A DNA stretch of 64,000 bases from positions 11,225,444 to 11,289,443 of the forward strand of contig CM072896.1 of NCBI GenBank assembly GCA_037013685.1, given 5' to 3'. This document shows positions 28,074 through 41,894 of the stretch, piece after piece. The DNA comes from Acridotheres tristis. Its lineage: Eukaryota > Chordata > Aves > Passeriformes > Sturnidae. A program made the position numbers and the translations under genes. The first letter of the stretch is position 1. Each line of letters starts with the position of its first letter. The notes beneath the pieces are model-generated. The model did no database searches. It saw only the letters and a program-made list of their open reading frames with translations, and was not told the origin of the DNA.

Positions 28074-28082
28074 AAAGGATAC
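28074..28082 (-). promoter_or_regulatory. U12-type GT-AG 5' splice site
   Basis: The bases GTATCCTTT directly follow the Leu codon CTT of the exon ending at 28083. This is the full U12 donor consensus. It is a poor match to the U2 donor GTRAGT because position 5 is C rather than G. Confidence 0.92.
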
Positions 28083-28196
28083 AAGTGCACCAAATATGAA
28101 AAGAGGATTGAAGATGTGATTTTGAAACGTAAAAAGCGCGAGTCCCATGTAGCAGAAGATGACATTCTCAGCCAAAAAATTCATGAACTCGAACAA
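28083..28196 (-). CDS. SLC9A9: SLC9A9 exon: [18 protein letters not shown] to FIFGAL
   Basis: Exactly 38 codons lie between the acceptor cttatttaag and a donor reading GTATCCTTT. The product covers the [20 protein letters not shown] helix, one of the most conserved parts of the exchanger core, and continues through [12 protein letters not shown]. The start after AAG leaves the Leu codon TTG in frame with RTKQ of the previous exon. Both ends are phase 0. About 20 of 38 third positions are G or C. The open frame runs on into the intron for 55 codons before a stop at 27915-27917. Confidence 0.97.
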
Positions 28197-30845
28197 CTTA
28201 AATAAGAGAGAAAGAACATAATTATGACTCATGTCTACAACAAACTGCTGATTATCCCAAGTTCCCTTGGAACACAGAACTGTTTAGATGAAAGGAACAC
28301 AAATTGCTGCTATTTCAAGGGAGGATTTCAAACCCACCTAATTGCTATACAGTATAACAAGGTGTCTTTTAGCTTTAAAAACCATAGTTGCTTGCTTGTT
28401 TTTCCTTGATTTGTATATGAAAGCTTGACATAGACAACTGATAAAATATATAAACAGAAAGTAAGTTATATGAGCTTCAATGCAAACTGCAAGGAAGCTG
28501 AGGGAAATTAGCTTCACTCATGTTTATAGGGGCAAACCTGGGAAATGGCTCCTGGTTATACAAGTGGCTGTGCATAATGCAGTCCTGGGTATGGGCACAC
28601 TAAGGCCTAGAGATAAAAAAAATTCCTAAATGGATTTTTAAAAATCTGTCCCTTTAAAATATAGCATAGTCTTTCTTACTACCATGAATATTATCCTGCA
28701 GATGGAAACTTATTGCACTGTATGGACATCAGTATCAATACTAATTTCAAACCAAACTATTTAAAATATCATTTAAAGATATTATAAAGCAAGCTTCAAA
28801 TACATGAGTAGGGTAGAATTTCTTCTGTGATAAAACAAGCCAAACCAAAATATTCATTTGCCTTGAGGGAATGTTCTTAATTGTATTTGCAACTGATTAC
28901 ATTAAAACTAATAAAATAAATTTTCCGATTTAACCACATTTGGAAAAAAAAAATCAGTCATTGCTGCCAAATAACCATAGAGAGAAAAAGGGGCATTTCA
29001 CTTCTGAAGTCACTTTTGAGCTCAGGATTCTATGCCAACAAATCCTGATGCAGATTTAGGACTGAAGTTTGTCAGTCTGTCTGCAACCAGCCATACATCA
29101 CTATCCAAAACAATGGATACTATACAGATGTTTTATTCAATCTCAGTGGGCTTCTGTATTTTTTGTAATATGTTTGTGCTTCTAGAAATGAATATCCACT
29201 AACAGTCACTAAGATTTAACAAAGGAAAAATGAGAGCTGTCACAATCATTAAAACAAATTTGGGAGGCAAAATGACATAAAACCCATTAGTATATGGGAG
29301 AATATTTTGGACCTCTTGGCAGCACCATCAATTATCCCAAGCACACATTCCATAGCCCTCATTTTGTGCTGCAATACTGAACAACATGAAAACAAACACA
29401 AAAAATATTTGCAGGTTAGCAGTCTTAAATTATTTGAATTAAATTTAGATGAGAGAAACCAGTTGTCAAAAACTTCAAAGTATAGCATCTTGCAACCCAC
29501 AGAAATGATGATAAATTCCTGCATTTCCACTTGAGAGTAAATATGATCCCATGTCTTTGTGGGAATATCATCTGATGCATTGTTTGAAACGATAGAAAAA
29601 CGTATCAGGAGTGCCACGACAGGATCTACATCTCTATAAAATCTGTGTATATATGAAAATCTTTTGAGGGAAGGATACTGTTATGAGGAGCCACAACTCC
29701 ATACTTTAATTTTTGGGATGAGATAAAGTACTCCAGAGGTCTTAGAGCTGAATGATATTTCATTTTTCATTTAGAAAATCTCATTCAGGACTCAAAAAAT
29801 TTTAAAGTAGATGTACTGTTGATGCATTTTAGAAACAGAAATTCTTAAACTAAATTTTCTTTCTCATGTCTTTGAAACTTCTGTTAATATAGATTTTTTG
29901 GATGAAAAGAGATTTTTTTCTATATCATTGCCTTTGCTCTGTACATTTTCTCAGCAATCTTACTAAATTCAAGCTTTTACTCTTGCCTGAAGTGCTTTCA
30001 TGGCATAGCTGATTTTAAACTTCTCCCCTCTATTTTCCCAGCAATCCCATCAAGATGCAATCTTTACGGATTTCTTGCAAATCCAGTTTAGTGCATCTTT
30101 TTCATTTCCCCATAAATTCACTTCCTTTTACTCACTACGTGCATCCTGCTTCTTCCTGCTTCAAACTTCCAGGCTGATTTCAGTAAATGATTGTTAAAGA
30201 GAAAACAATCCCTCATTCTTGTCTGGGTGTTTGCACTCAACGTGAACAACACGAACACTTTTCCTTTGCTGTCGTGTCCCACAGCACAGGCCTGTGGCTT
30301 CCTTGGCCTCTGTTCACAGGGGATGGAACATCTGTAGCCACAGCATCCATGTCAGATGCCTCCACTGCTGGAATTGTATTGCTGAACACCAAGTCCCTTT
30401 TTTTTTTTTATCGCGATAGCAAATATAATCCAAATCCTTTTATTTTTTTCTGTGAGTTTTTGTGGGTTTTTAAAAATTAATAAATTTTTTTTTCTTTTTA
30501 TATGTCTGTGTCTTTGCTGAACTGTGCTGGCTTTTTCCTCTTATCTCTAGCCTCTCCATATTTTGATCTTGCACTATCAGAGCACAGCTTACTTGCTGGA
30601 AGATTAAGTCCAGACTACTTTTCTTGCTTTGTGTAGCAAAAAATCCAGGTGCTATTTCAATAGCTAATTTAGAGCAGGCTCCACTCCTTCCTATTCCAGG
30701 CACAACCATGATACAGGCTATTATCAAAGATTCAGCTCCTTAAAATGGTAAAAGTAGCTTATTAGCTTCATTCAGGATCTTCTGTGTTCCCCACATCGTT
30801 TGCTCTCTTTTTCTAAAAGTCTATCACTCACTCATATGACACATT

Positions 30846-30895
30846 TATTCACTGTCTGCAACTTATTCAATATTCACTGTCTGCAACTTATTCAA
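30846..30895. repeat. Perfect tandem duplication of a 25-base unit
   Basis: Two adjacent identical copies begin tattcactgtctgcaac and end ttattcaa. The identity implies a recent event or replication slippage. Confidence 0.96.
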
Positions 30896-32644
30896 ATTTC
30901 TCACCATGAGTGAGAAAAAATTAAATAAAACAACTGCTTCAGAACTAGTTATAGGCATAATACCTGAATGCATTTCCCTGGAACATGACACTTGCTGATA
31001 TAAAAATTATCCACTGTTCTCTTGACTTTACTTTTATTCGTGTATTTAAGTGTAGTGTTTTATTTAGTGTTCAGCTTCTGTGTTTTGTTCAACAGTAATA
31101 CAGAGCCCATGGAGAAATTCCATTTAGCACTTAACTGTCAGTGCTGTGCAGCACAAATCCCTTCAGAGCAAAACAATTTGTTCTAAAGAGATCTTCTGGA
31201 AACCATGTTAAGAAACAGCTTCCATAGAAGCATTTCCCCAAATTCTCATGCCTTTCAGTCAAATGTTTCTGTCATTCTTTTAAAGAGGAGATATCAAGCC
31301 CTTTTGATGAGAAGTAGAAAAATTGGAGCAATATGCTTTCACCTGGAATTTAAAAATTCTTGGGTCACCCAAGGAGTTGCACCATACACAGGAGCTTCTG
31401 GGTGACATCCTCTCCTGCCTGAGGGGCCATGAGCCAGTCCATGCTGTGCCCCATGGGCTTAAATGCCACTCAAAAATTCTGAAGTTTTTGAATATAAGTA
31501 CTTGCAAGTGGGATTACTTTCATGGGAAAAAAAAAATTAGGACTAAAGTCCTGGGTACTGAGTGTTTGGAAGTTTTTTTTCCCATAACCATAAATTCCCT
31601 TCCCTTGTTACCCACACAGACAACCAACCTCCTTCCACTCTAAATGAAATTGGCATAAAGTGCTTATACACTGCTATTAACTTTCCCAGGGCTACCAGAA
31701 AACCATTTTAATATACACATAGCAATAAGACATCATTTTCTTATAAAACTAAAACCTCTCATTTGTAATGTGGCATTTCTAACTCTCCACAAAGTCTATA
31801 AGTCTGGTTATACTTTTAATGTAAGAGCTGTTACATATCACCAATGTCAACACATTGCAGAGTAGAGTATTAATTACAAGAACACTGGTTCAGAACTAAT
31901 CCAGGCACTTGGTTTGGGTGCTTAGCTTAGTGAGTTACTGAAAATGGTATTTGCTTTGCTTTGGTAATTTCCTCTGTAAGTAGTAGTTATTACAAAAGAT
32001 TTATATTAAAATTGACATAATATTTATGTATTTAAAAACACATAATTCATGAAATATTTTTCTATTACTCTCAGCTGTTGTAAGTACTAAGAGAGATGTG
32101 CAAAAATTCTGTTTCAAGCTGGGACATTGCTCTGGAAATGTCACTTGCAGTTCATTTCTCACTGGCAGAGGAAGGAATCAATCCAGGCTATCTGTACCTT
32201 AAGCCTTGCTGTAACCACTAAGTTTATCCTACACCAAAGTTTTATTTTAACTCAAGTGAAAAAAATTATATGATATAAAAACGGTATCATTTTATCTTTT
32301 CAGTGAGATAGGGAAAGCAGAGTGTTTTTTCCTCTCCTTCCTTTCCTCCACCCCCACAGTTAAGTTCCAGCCAATTAGAGCAATAAGCTATGCCAGAACG
32401 GCTTTTGCAAGTCAATTTATTTTCTAGAACTACTTATATTTTCACTGAGTGTTAGAGAGATTTTCTAGGTAAGTAATTAGTGCACCTGGAAGATGGAACA
32501 CACTAAGTACCAATGTCATCTGCAATGAAAATAGAATTCCTTAAAGGAGCATCAAAAAGAGAGCATAATCTATGCCACAGTCCCCTCGTGGCTGGGGAGA
32601 TGGAAAATGTAAGATTTTTCAAATACTGATACTTTAAGGACTAT

Positions 32645-32776
32645 TTCTCATCTCAAGGGAATAAAGTTAGTATGACAGGACTGGCTAAAAGCAGAATGGC
32701 AAACAGCATTCTTTCCTCTCGAGGGAATAACATTAGTATGGAGGTATTGGGTAGAAGCTGAATTACATCCTCAAAT
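32645..32776. repeat. Imperfect tandem duplication, period about 66
   Basis: The words agggaataaagttagtatg and agggaataacattagtatg stand 66 bases apart. The following bases (ggctaaaagcagaat against gggtagaagctgaat) also align. Similarity fades toward the unit ends. Confidence 0.75.
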
Positions 32777-35700
32777 TCCTTCCAGCAAAATTTATTGAAT
32801 TTTAATCATTGATGGCAACATTGCGTTCGTTTACTTGATTTAATATCTGCTGAAGGAATGCCATTCGCCTCTTGAAGGTACCTGCAGGCCTTCTGTAGTT
32901 GCACTGATTTCACTAAAAACATGGAAAATGTCACCTGTCTGGAGGGTGCACCCTACAGTGATATATTCCTGCATCAAAACAGGGAGAGTTTCCACAGTCC
33001 AACAGCAGCTAGGAAGCTAGGATGTAAAATTGATTCTACTTTTAAGAGAGATCTAAAGGTGGCAGTGGCAGAGCTATTAAAAACTGCAGAAGTCAATGTT
33101 AAGTGATGGTTATAAAATTTATTATCTTTGAATAATGCTATTTAATTAGATCACAGATATCAAAATATTCCATGAAGTCAAGGATATTGATAAATTAATA
33201 ATTGATGAAAATTGCTTTTCCTTAACTCTTTTGAATTAAAATGCAGTGGGAATTCAAACTACCATAATTTTCCTGAGCTTATAGAAACCTTTATTACAGC
33301 CTAATTGCTTTACTTAATTTCTCTTCTGATTAGAAGTTTCAAAATGGGGAAAACGTTTGGATTTGAACCTCTTTCTTGAAATCTTATACAGCTATAATGA
33401 ACATTCACAGCATAGTGATATACTGCTCATTTCTGAATATGGTTAGATGAAAGAATCATCAAAAGTAACTCAAATTCATGATAAAATATTAACTTGTTTA
33501 TGGTGCTAATTTTGATACGCAAGCATATCTGACTCCAACTTGCAAACACACTAGCAGAGAGAAATTCTTACAGGATCTTTAATGTCCTGGGGAAAAATTC
33601 TGGTCTTTTTTATCAGTAGGCTTTGCTACTGAATTAAATGAATTTCACCCCAACAGATTTATCGAGGACACACAATAACTTTCTATTTCCCTATAGATCT
33701 AGGAGGTTTAAAGGATTCATAAGGCCTCAGGAAGAAGTAGGAAAGGAAAAAAGATATAAAAGAAAACAGTAGTACCAAGGGGAAGGAAAGGCCAGCAATA
33801 TTTTGCATTTCCATGGCATGGCTTAACCTTTCTGGCATAATCTACTCACCATCGCCAAAGTTCAGCTTGGGAGAAGCTGGATAAACTCCTGGCACAGAAT
33901 GCACTTCTGACCACCAACAGCAAAGCAAAACTGTTGGCCTCAGATATAAAGGCAAATCTTACTATTAAAATTATCATAGGTCTTGAATAGATCTTTGCTT
34001 TAAAAAAGTTTAAACCAAAAAGTTTGAAAATTAGGCAGCCAATAAGAATTTGGCATTTAAATTAAATGTTGCCTCCAATCAAATTTGGATCTAGCTCTAG
34101 ATCATTAGTCTTGCTAAGTTGCTTAGCAAAGGGGATTTCTGCAAAGTTGTATTTTTTCAAATGCGGCCCAGTTTGTAAGAGAGGGAACATTTTTAGATCA
34201 GTATCTCCTCTTCATGCAGCACAACCAACTTTTGCTAAAATACAGCACCTTAAATGGTACCTACAAATAACCCCAGCATGACCCCTGAATGGAAGCTGTC
34301 ACCAAAAGAGAGGGGATGGTGCTGCTGCTCCTACAACTTGCCAGCCAAGTTCTTCTTTGCTTCACAAACTAGAAACAACCATTTTCAAAGTGCTTATTTA
34401 TCTTAAATTCCTGAGCTGAGATGTTGCAGGCACAAAGGAAGGAGCACCCCAGCGCTCTGTTGTCTCAAGATTATGTGCTCAGGGATTGCTGCAGTTCAAA
34501 CTTGCTCCGTTTATTTTAGCAGGACTGATTTCTGCAAGGATTAAGGAAGGCTTCTGCTCCAGATGGGGTGTAATAGAGTGCAGCTGGAAAATTGTTTGAA
34601 GGGATATAAAGAACTTTTGACTGGTCAGCAAATAGTGGTGGTACTGGAATAACTGTGTTCAGGGTGAATTTGGAAATTTTTGGGAATATTAATGCCTCTT
34701 TCATTCCCTGATAGAGGCAATGATCGTAATGGAAAATGAAGAGGTTGTTAACAGTCTGTGCTGCCCAGGATAAGCAAGTATTCTTATCAAGCTGAAATCA
34801 GGGAATAGACTCTGTGTAGAAGAAAAAGAATAAAAAAATGCAAGATAATAATAGCATCACTGAAAATGAAGCTAAAGGACATATTCTGAACAACCTGAAT
34901 GATACTTTCTTGGAAGGTTCCTTCTGGGGTGGACAATTACTGATCATGTGGAAGTGGAACATAAACTGAGAGTTAAGGGCTATGTGGAACAGTGGTTAAA
35001 AAAATAAGCAAAAGAAAGAAACAGCTGTTGGCTTTGCCAAAGCAAACTTTGGGTAACAAAGGAGACTTAGTTGCTTTAAAACATGACTGTTCTTCTGATC
35101 AAAGAAAAACAGGAATGTTCTCAATGTAATATAGTTATCTTTAAAATGGCAATGAGCTGATAGATCCTTTGCATCTCGGCATGTATATTAGAATTAGAGG
35201 AACTGCTGCTGATTTTTCAAAATTAAAACACAAAATCAATCTCAACTTTTCCTTTCATTCCTCTCAAGTGTGTTTTTATTTTTTCTGGGACTTGCCACCA
35301 CAGTCCTAACCTCTTACAAGCAATTCAATTTCTAGAGAGGATAAATGCAATTTATTCTATTTCAATTTTCTGAGAGGAAATATACTCTAATACTAATTAT
35401 TGAAGTGTGCTCTCAAACAGTTTCCTTCCTTGCCAAGTTTTGGATGTTGGAAAAAAATTCAGTTAGTCTTTGATGTATTAGGAATTAGTGACTTTTATGG
35501 GGGCCTTTAACCTATCAGGACTAAAACCAAAAAGTTCTTGTGATGTTTCCCTTCAAAGCCTCTAAAACTAATTCTGTGGAAAAAATAAAGCTATAGAACG
35601 ATAGAATAGGAATTACTCTATTTTACCTAAACTGGACAGCAGAAGCAGTATTCACATGCATTTTTATGAAGCCATGTTGTTTTGTTTCTTTTTTATTAAG

Positions 35701-37899
35701 GGTTTAATCTAAGATAAAAGAGTTTTTACTAAATAACTTTTCTAGTTTCTGTGCAACAATTATTTGTTCAGGGTTTCCCATATTTACACTGCTTTGTTTA
35801 TAGAGGCTGGAGGGGAATGGACACAAGGCCTTACCAGTTTTTAGCCAGGCAGGGCATCCTCACACTGAGAATTGCTCTTGCTCTGGACAGTGTTGAATAG
35901 TATGAGATTCTCATGATATTAAGCTCCTTTTATTTTTCTTAAAGGTCTATTATTGATGAGACAACTTTGAACTACATTACCTTGGCAGAATGCCACCCTG
36001 GAGATACATTGGGCAGAATTATTTGCAATTACTCTATCATTCATTACCTGCTGTAATTTGTGTGACTGAAGCTGAATTAAAGTCAAAACTTGAAAAAGAG
36101 CATCAAACTTGTACCCCATTTCATTATTGTAGGTTAATGAAAGTATATAGATACCAAAATATGTACAAAAATAGGGCACTTATTTGAATCCTAGTCATGA
36201 TTTAGACATTTAGTCTGAAAACTTTTGACAAAGGGCTTTTTTAGCCCTTAATTATGTGCACAGACGGTACCATGAGAAAGAGATGAGCTATAGTCAGCTG
36301 TTTAGTATGTCTTGCACTGTGCTACCATTTGGTACAAATGTCTCTTTGGAAGGTAGGAAATCCATTAATCGTGTAATGGAAACACAGCTGTGCAGTCACT
36401 AAAAAGACAGGATGCTGGCAAGGGCTTTAGACTATTATAATGCCTTATTTGCATGTATTTATTTTCTTCTTGAAGCTTATTGTGTGAGAATTCTAGTGTT
36501 ACCTACATGGTTCTGAAAGTTTTGACCAAAGCTTTTGTGCAGTTCTTATGGCTGATAGGGAACTTTGTAGATAATAACCCTTGAAAGAGAATTACGAGGA
36601 ATCAGCATTCGTGCAAAAACCATGCAAGTGAAAAAGGAGAAACATCAGACTGCAAGAAGGGATCCTTGTCAGCAGCAGTTTGGTGCTGCTGGGAATCACA
36701 CAGCAGCTCAGATTCCTGAAGGCTTCCCATTGCCCCAAGGCTCTCTGGGGAGGGCAAAACCAGTCCTGTCTAAAACAATATAAAGTATAAAAGTAGCAAA
36801 GCTCCCAAAGCACACGGACTGCTTTGGGTGAGGTCAGTCCCCATCTGCAGCAGAAGTCTCCCAGCTCTGCAGAGATCCCGGTGTAGCCTCTCCAACCATG
36901 CCAGAAATAGAATCTTAATTGTGTTTCCAAACACAAGCCCCACAGGAAGAGCAATTATGGACCTGGTGACACGTACTCATGCAAGTGTAAGGCAACACAG
37001 GGTTCTAATTAAGGAACCTATTACTAATACCCTCAACATTAAAAACTATTTTAATCTATGTGCTGAACAATTTTACTGCATTCCGATTAAGCAGTATAAT
37101 GTATTATACACAGAAATACAAAACAGACAGGCTTTTTCTAGAGATTTATTCCATAACTGAAGAATTTATTGATAAATCCTGTATTAAAATCATCTAACAC
37201 AATAACATGAAGTGTCAGTGTTTCCAAGCTAGAGAAAATTGTTGCCATTGGGACATTACTATATTTTTAGTAAGGAACTGAGTGTTTTTACCTCTGTTAT
37301 CATTATATGTATTTAAAACTCGCTCATTTATAGCATAAGCCAAATGTCATTGAAGTCAAAGGGCTTTGGTTCATAATGTAAAATTCTACATTTCATTAGT
37401 TCATCAATTCATACCTGTATGAAAAATTAGGGAAGACTTAAAAGAAGAATCCTATCTTTATTTTTTATCCTTGTCACAAATTCTCAGATGAGGAAGTTCT
37501 GACTGACTAAGTTTGAGGAAATTGTTGCAATTATCAACTTTTACAAAAGATGAGATTGTATAAGTTGTACTTCAAACTGAAGTTAAACATATTTGTTCTA
37601 AGCATGGGATATTAAAGTGCACCTTGCTCTGTCTCAGCCCTACATGTTGATGGTGTGAGAATATGCTCCTAACCCAGGACTAGATTGATTCTGGTTTGCT
37701 TTTTCTCTTTATGCATTCCACAGCTGCTGTTATGGGGGTGGCAATAATTAGGATGGGCTTGATTTCACAGGCTACGTACATCGAGAGAATTCTCTTCACA
37801 AAACTGGATGTGTTTTACACCAGTGGGGCACAAGGCTGGAGATTTGCATAGCTGCAGAGTTAAAAACTAAGGATAAGTGCAAAGTACCCAAAGCAGGGA

Positions 37900-38110
37900 G
37901 AAACACCTGAGAGGTGTCTGTTCAAACCTCCTGTGAGAGCGCTGGCAGCAGCACACAGCGATCTGCAGAGCTCCACGAGGCTGTGCTTGGCTTCTGCAGC
38001 AGCTCACAGCCCCAGGCAGCCTGACCACTGACAGAGCAGCACACAGACACAGAGCCTCATGTGGGGTTCAGGGCAGTTCCAGAGGAGCTACACACAAGCA
38101 TCACTTCAGG
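37900..38110. other. GC-rich block with GCAGCA and CACAGC words
   Basis: The stretch stands out from the AT-rich intron by composition. It contains cagcagcacacagcgat and related words. No open frame or splice-flanked exon fits, and no repeat family was recognised. Confidence 0.55.
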
Positions 38111-39849
38111 AGTTCCTCCCACATATCTCCACATGCCAATGAGATTTTGGCCTATCAGTTATAATTCCAATTGGTATTGGAATGTTAGCTAACTGCTGGC
38201 ATCTGATACTGTGCTGCAAAGAGTAAACTACAACCTTAACAATCTAAGATCTTTATTAATATTTAAAGAAAATGTTTAATGTTTAAACAGATTGTAAAAA
38301 CTTTAATGAAGACATTTGGAAACTAGTTTGCATATGGTATTATGTTCCTTAGGCTACCAGTATCAAAAATGACATCATTTTTCAACAAGATAAGCTTCTC
38401 TGTAGAAATACTGCTTCATTACAGTTCTGGGTTACTTCAGGGTATAAATTACATTTGAGCATGTTATTTCCCAGTTTCTGTGCTTAAGCAAAATGAAGGA
38501 AAATGTTTTTTTATTTGTTTTTCAAGAGAATTTATCTTCATAGGTCCAAAGTACTTTTCTTTATTCTGTGTGTGTAAGACACTAGAATGTGATATTCCTC
38601 ATAAAATGCTAATGACAAAGGGGCACACGCTTGATGGGAGCTAATGAGGCCAGAGCACATCTGCACATTCTCAGTTAAGGAATCATTAATGCAGGTGTAC
38701 AAAAAGAGGGAAAATGGAAACTACAGAATAAAGTATAGAACTGAATATTCTAACAAGATTTCTGTACATGGACACCCAATATTTTCAGTATTATGGATAA
38801 GAAAGCATATAATTTATTATATAAACCATAAATGATGCAGGTAATTACTGATGCCCCAGAGTTATAAAGTCTGCAGTTATTGCTTTACTCATAGCAATAT
38901 TTCCTAGCTGTTTACCATCCATCATGTAGCTCACAGCTGAAAGAGAGGAAACAGTTTCAGCATTTTCACATAAATTTAAGAGGAGTCACATGTAAAGAGA
39001 CTGCAGATTAACATTCTTTTAGCATGGTTAAGTAATCAGGAACATCAGTCAGATAATGAGGGATTTTGTTAAGAAATTCAGATTGAAAGACATGGCAGTA
39101 TAATTCCTTTTGCAGAAATCAAGATTTTCTTGTGTTGTGATTCTTCTTGCTAAACCCATACAGTAAGCAGCTTTAGATGTCTTTATAGCATTACACTGTT
39201 CTACAGGGTTCCATAAGATCTTATGGTACATCTGGTCAAACAATGCACCTGGCATGTTTCCAACCTTCATCTTTTTCTGCTAAACACAGAAAATAGCCGT
39301 GCAGAGAACTGGAATTCATTGTACACTTCCTGTCAATTGCAACCCATTTAAAGGTAATAACTATTAGAAGCACCACGCATGTGGTGCATACTCAATTAGA
39401 GACAAGCAGGCAATTGCTGAGTGAGGGCTGTTGGTGACAGAGCAGGGGCTCTGCAGGGATGCTCTGGCTCTGCAGGCAGGAACAGGGCTCAGCCAGCACT
39501 GACACTGCTGGAGCTCCTCAGAGCCTTGGGAAGGAAAACTGGAGCTTACAAGGGAAAGCACAGGACAAGAATGAGGGGCTGCTTCTCTTCAGGGTACATA
39601 GGCTGGAGCTGTGATGGTAGCTAATGTCTAGAGACCTCAGCTTTTGGACTTTTAGAAGGGTAGAAGACTCTGGCTTGTGTTGTTTCCAATACAGGTTAGC
39701 TACCCCAAAATTAGCAGTGGTTTTCACCCACAGTTTCAGGTATCTGATCCTAATAGCCATAAGATAAATACTGCATAAACCATTCTTTTTTTAAACCGTG
39801 CTTACAACCCTTTTATGTGTGTATAATTTTCTTCTCTTTTACTCAAAAA

Positions 39850-39968
39850 GGAAAAAAAAAAAACCAAACAGGGACATTTCTATGTTCTCCCTGATTGTTT
39901 CCAACAGCTGCAAAATGAAGATTTTTGCTATAGGCCTTTTCTCAAAAAAAAAAGAAAAAGAAAAAAAT
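39850..39968. repeat. A-rich low-complexity patches
   Basis: Two A-rich runs lie at 39850-39865 and 39943-39968, the second interspersed with G. The sequence between them is not repetitive. Confidence 0.8.
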
Positions 39969-41894
39969 CTGGGCGGAATACCAGAAGAGAAGAGCAAGGT
40001 ATTTCCCTAATATTATTAATTTCTGAAGTATTTAAGCAAAATTGGCTAAAACATAGGCAAAACTATACTAATGCTATTCCAGTACAACTAAATCTTCCCA
40101 AATGCTGTTTTATTTCCAGACTCCTGTTACCAAAAGGAGCATCTTCTCTCCAGACCTTTCTATTGAGCCCTGTTAGTCGATCACTGCTTTTTCCTGAGCA
40201 GCACTGCTTGAAGCCTTCGTCTTTATCACTTTTGAGTCTGAACTTGTAGGAGTTCAAGGAGGTTGGAAATTAGAGATTTTTTTTTGTTCAGCTGCAGAAA
40301 GGGAACCATGAGATAGTGCCCATCAGAGCTAACTTTTATGCTCAGTCTCCACTTTAATGGGAAAATGTGCTTCATGCATGCAACCTATTTAACACTAACC
40401 ATGAATTTGGACTTTGCTGGAATCTTTAGGCAAAGATCTCGTGTATTTTTGAAGAGTGACAGACCTAAATGCTATGTATTAGTCAAAAAGAATTTCCAGT
40501 TTACTCTCAGAGGACTAGCCATCAAATATGTTATCTCATATCAGACAGCCAGCTATATGCCTTGGAAGATAATAGACCCCCCATTCTGGTATGAAATTTT
40601 CCTGTAGGCACTGTGATTGTGGCATGCTGGGAAAACAGATTCCTCCTGCACAGCCCAGATGCAAAGACTGATTAGAATCTGGTACTGGTGGTAACCTTTC
40701 TGAGAGATAACTTTTCTCTCAGCCTTTCTCTCTGCCAATCATTTGTGCAGAAATACCTGACCTCCTCAGTGCCTTAAAGGTCATTTTCCCTAAGAAGAGC
40801 TGCTGAACAAATCACATCAGCTGTCATTGAGGCTGCTCATTTCAAAAGGAGGAGAATCATCTTTGTGTATCCTTATGTTTTGTGGTAGTTCTGCCTTGCT
40901 ATTAATCCTAATAGTCTAGGACATTTTGCTGTAATTAAGGTTTTCCTCAACCTTGAAATATTCTCAATTTTTTTATAAATTAAGAGCCTGAATTAGAAGA
41001 GCCATTAAAACCTGACATTTGTGCATGTACTTTTCTTTCTAGAATCATAAACTCATTATCTATAAACAGTCCAATGTTTGGTAACACAAAATAGTTGGCA
41101 TTAACCAGAGAAAAATTAATGTAGGCTGTGTAATATAGAAGCAAGCCCAGCTCTCTTTACTTGGTGTCTTACTCATACAAACAGCAGAACGAAAGCCCCA
41201 GGGCACACACATGTCCAGTGTGACTATGGAGGGCTTAAGATAAAGGCACCAAACCATTTCATTTTGGGCTGCAGCTCCCTAGGAAGTTAGAGGGCTGCTT
41301 CTTAGAAGGCTGCTTCTCCCCAGTATGGGTGCTGGCTGTCCGGAGTGGGACCCTCACAATCCAGGTGCAGTTTGGTGTTGGTAGTGCAGCATCATCTCCA
41401 CCCAGATTCTCTCCTCCTCTTACAGAAAGATAACAGCAGTAGCTGCAGTTTCTGGCATGTGCTTTTAACAACAAACTCAGGAGAAATCATTCTGCTACTA
41501 AAGCAGAATTTGCAGTGCGTTATTTATTTTCTTATCAAAAGACAGCTGATGGGAGAATCCTGTAAGACAGTATCATGTATCTGGAGAAAGGAGACTTGTT
41601 GTTGCAGTGCTGGCTCTAGGTCTGCTTGCAACTGGTTTACAAGATACATGGGCCAGCAGAAAAGCAGTAGAATGTTAAGATCTCAGTGATGGTGCTTCAT
41701 TTGGATACAGTGGCTTCAGTCACCTCTCTGCCTTTAGTCCTGCAATGCTCTTTTTAATAAACATTGTTGGCATTCAGGTAACACTCCTTTGATTAATTGA
41801 TTTCCCCTTTCAGTTAATTTGGACATCTCCACTGCCATACTTTACGTTTACTCTAATGTTTTGCTTTCCTTCTAAAGTCGGTCCCTAATCATGG

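Larger units (their letters stand above)
26356..28082 (-). other. SLC9A9: U12-type GT-AG intron of SLC9A9 (1727 bases)
   Basis: On the minus strand the intron begins GTATCCTTT (28082-28074), an exact match to the minor-spliceosome GT-AG donor. It ends cttacattttag at 26356. The branch element TTCCTCAAC lies at 26378-26370, differing from TTCCTTAAC by one base, at the expected spacing. The junction joins FIFGAL to VAVFVARA, in line with the family. The intron holds a GC-rich, CpG-poor block at about 26940-27310. The rest is AT-rich without recognised genes. Confidence 0.93.

Noticed and set aside
29249..29617. 122-codon open frame on the minus strand, considered as a further SLC9A9 exon
   Set aside because: Its translation does not fit the exchanger, and the neighbouring exons at 28083-28196 and 46412-46500 already join without a gap.
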